A stretch of DNA of 64,000 bases, taken from positions 352,357,246 through 352,421,245 of the forward strand of contig NC_092873.1 in the NCBI RefSeq assembly GCF_028372415.1, given 5' to 3'. The position numbers and the translations under genes were made by a program. This document shows, one piece after another, positions 60,015 through 64,000 of this stretch; positions within the stretch are counted from its first letter, which is position 1, and every line of letters begins with the position of its first letter. The notes beneath the pieces were generated by a model. The model worked only from the letters and a program-made list of their open reading frames with translations, was not told the DNA's origin and did not search any database. This DNA comes from Notamacropus eugenii (Eukaryota > Chordata > Mammalia > Diprotodontia > Macropodidae).

Positions 60015-60414
60015 ATGAGTTCATTGTATTATGCGAATGCTTTATTTTCTAAATATCCAGCCGCAAGTTCGGTTTTCCCTCCCGGAGTCTTCCCCGAACA
60101 AACTTCTTGCGCTTTCGCACCCAACGCCCAGCGCCCGGGCTATGGAGCGGGCTCGGGCGCCTCCTTCGCTGCCTCCATGCCGGGCTTGTACCCCAACGGG
60201 GGGGGGATGGCAGGGCAGAGCGCGGCCGGCGTCTACACGGCCGGTTACGGGCTGGAGGCGGGTTCCTTCAACATGCACTGCGCGCCCTTTGAGCAAAATC
60301 TCTCCGTGATGTGTCCCGGCGACTCTGCCAAGGCAGGCGGCGGCAAGGACCAGAGGGAGTCCGACTTGGCCGCGGAAAGTAATTTCCGGATCTACCCGTG
60401 GATGCGGAGCACAG
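60015..60414 (+). CDS. HOXB7: Homeobox protein HOXB7, exon 1
   Basis: Encodes residues 1-133 plus one base. [15 protein letters not shown] at the start, a Gly/Ala-rich middle, [13 protein letters not shown], and the hexapeptide in RIYPWMRST at the end are all typical of HOXB7. The donor is G|GTAATC at 60415. HOXB7 is a nuclear transcription factor of trunk patterning that binds DNA with PBX through the YPWM motif. The exon itself is undamaged; exon 2 has a one-base insertion. Confidence 0.96.
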
Positions 60415-63218
<2,804 letters not shown>

Positions 63219-63219
<1 letters not shown>

Positions 63220-63224
63220 GAGAA

Positions 63225-63299
<75 letters not shown>
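63219..63299. repeat. (GA)n microsatellite at the HOXB7 stop codon
   Basis: GA-rich repeat starting at the last base of the HOXB7 stop, almost pure GA from 63239. It continues the acidic GAG/GAT coding repeat of the C-terminus. Confidence 0.95.
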
Positions 63300-63301
<2 letters not shown>

Positions 63302-63483
63302 CATTCCGTAAAATGAACCAGGAAAAATGAATGAAGAAAGAAAAAAGACTATTTAAAAGGGAGATTGTGAGAGAGTGTGTGAAAGAGAGAGGTCAACCTT
63401 CATGGTTTCTTAACACTGAAAAAAAATACTAACCTATATTAAAGTCGATTTGGGGTTTGTTTTGTACATTAGGAGAATAATAT

Positions 63484-63490
63484 CTACCTA
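63484..63490 (+). promoter_or_regulatory. HOXB7: miR-196 seed match in HOXB7 3' UTR
   Basis: CTACCTA is complementary to miR-196 nucleotides 2-7 with A opposite nucleotide 1 (7mer-A1). HOXB7 is a known miR-196 target in other mammals. Such short matches also arise by chance. Confidence 0.45.
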
Positions 63491-63877
63491 CCTGTTATGT
63501 AGCTTTTCGGAATATACTGTTTGTTTTCTATTGTGGGTCTATTGTGAGGTCTTTGTAAAACTTCCTGTTTGTATTCACCCTTTAACGGAATCTTTGTGAA
63601 CTCTGGGTCTGGCATAATAATTGTGGTTCTCCAACCTGCCACCTCCTACTCCCAGTCTTGCCCTTCCCGGAACCCGTCCATTCCTTTCAGAGTTGAGAGC
63701 TCTGGAAGAGCTGTTTTAAAGAGAGACTTCGTGTTATGCTTAGGAAACGGAAGAAAAGCAGTTTCTTACCTGTGTCTTTTACCTCACTTCTTCCGCCCCT
63801 TTACCCCTCTCCGTGCTTGTTCGTGACAGTGCCGTGATCGTCTGTAAATTTTACATGTTTGAAACATATTAAAATAT

Positions 63878-63889
63878 AATAAAAATAAA
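63878..63889 (+). terminator. HOXB7: HOXB7 polyadenylation signals
   Basis: Two overlapping AATAAA hexamers about 660 bases after the stop. Confidence 0.7.
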
Positions 63890-64000
63890 ACGAAATGAAA
63901 TAAAAGCAAAACAAGGGGCCATTTTCATGCGTCTCTTTACACATTTTGGCGAGGACCTTGCAAAATGATCTGGGTAGACTCGGCCCTTCTCAGCCTCAAT

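Larger units (their letters stand above)
63220..63905 (+). other. HOXB7: HOXB7 3' UTR
   Basis: Unique AT-rich sequence ending near overlapping polyadenylation signals AATAAA at 63878-63883 and 63884-63889. A miR-196 seed match lies at 63484-63490. Confidence 0.7.

Overview
The window is the posterior (5') part of a mammalian HOXB cluster, almost certainly from a marsupial. Three HOX genes lie on the + strand in the usual order: HOXB9 (42970-46835), HOXB8 (55972-57505) and HOXB7 (60015-63219). Each has two coding exons and a standard splice position, and predicted lengths are close to human (248, 243 and 217 aa, the last after correcting one base). The marsupial assignment rests on the repeats: marsupial-type L1/HAL1 copies, marsupial CORE-SINEs, MIR and L2, no Alu or B1, and a full-length 7SL retrocopy. 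Family names come from memory, not a database search.

Layout. 1-17 kb is transposon-rich intergenic DNA on the HOXB13 side: CR1/L3, L2, MIR/CORE-SINE, several L1 3' ends, two ORF1-only L1 (HAL1-like) elements in opposite orientation, two solo LTRs with intact target-site duplications, and a 7SL pseudogene. 17.5-24.2 kb is nearly repeat-free single-copy DNA with at least one AT-motif-rich block. 24.2-31.6 kb carries scattered SINEs and surrounds the main discovery. From 31.6 kb to the right edge the window again has almost no transposons, only microsatellites, as expected of a HOX cluster core.

Main discovery. At about 30.8-31.1 kb, between the HOXB13 side and the miR-196 gene, is a decayed but clearly recognisable second exon of a HOX10 gene, with splice acceptor, NWL motif and an uninterrupted 60-residue homeodomain with Hox10-specific residues. 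Its position, 5' of miR-196 and HOXB9, is where HOXB10 sits in fish. HOXB10 is generally held to be absent from mammals, so this looks like a HOXB10 remnant. It has an in-frame stop and a net 4-base insertion just before the homeodomain and a proline in the recognition helix, so it is most likely a pseudogene, although its homeodomain core is oddly well preserved.

The parts are linked. miR-196 (35542-35615) lies upstream of HOXB9, and the HOXB8 3' UTR holds the known near-perfect miR-196 site (58018-58039). The local miR-196 carries C at nucleotide 12, the miR-196b form, and therefore mismatches that site near the slicing position. HOXB7 exon 2 has a one-base insertion that would remove the recognition helix. 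This is probably an assembly error, but it needs confirming. Candidate regulatory DNA includes a CDX-type motif array upstream of HOXB8, paired CACGTG boxes upstream of HOXB7, a HOX9/PBX-type site in the HOXB9 leader, and two CTCF-like sites.
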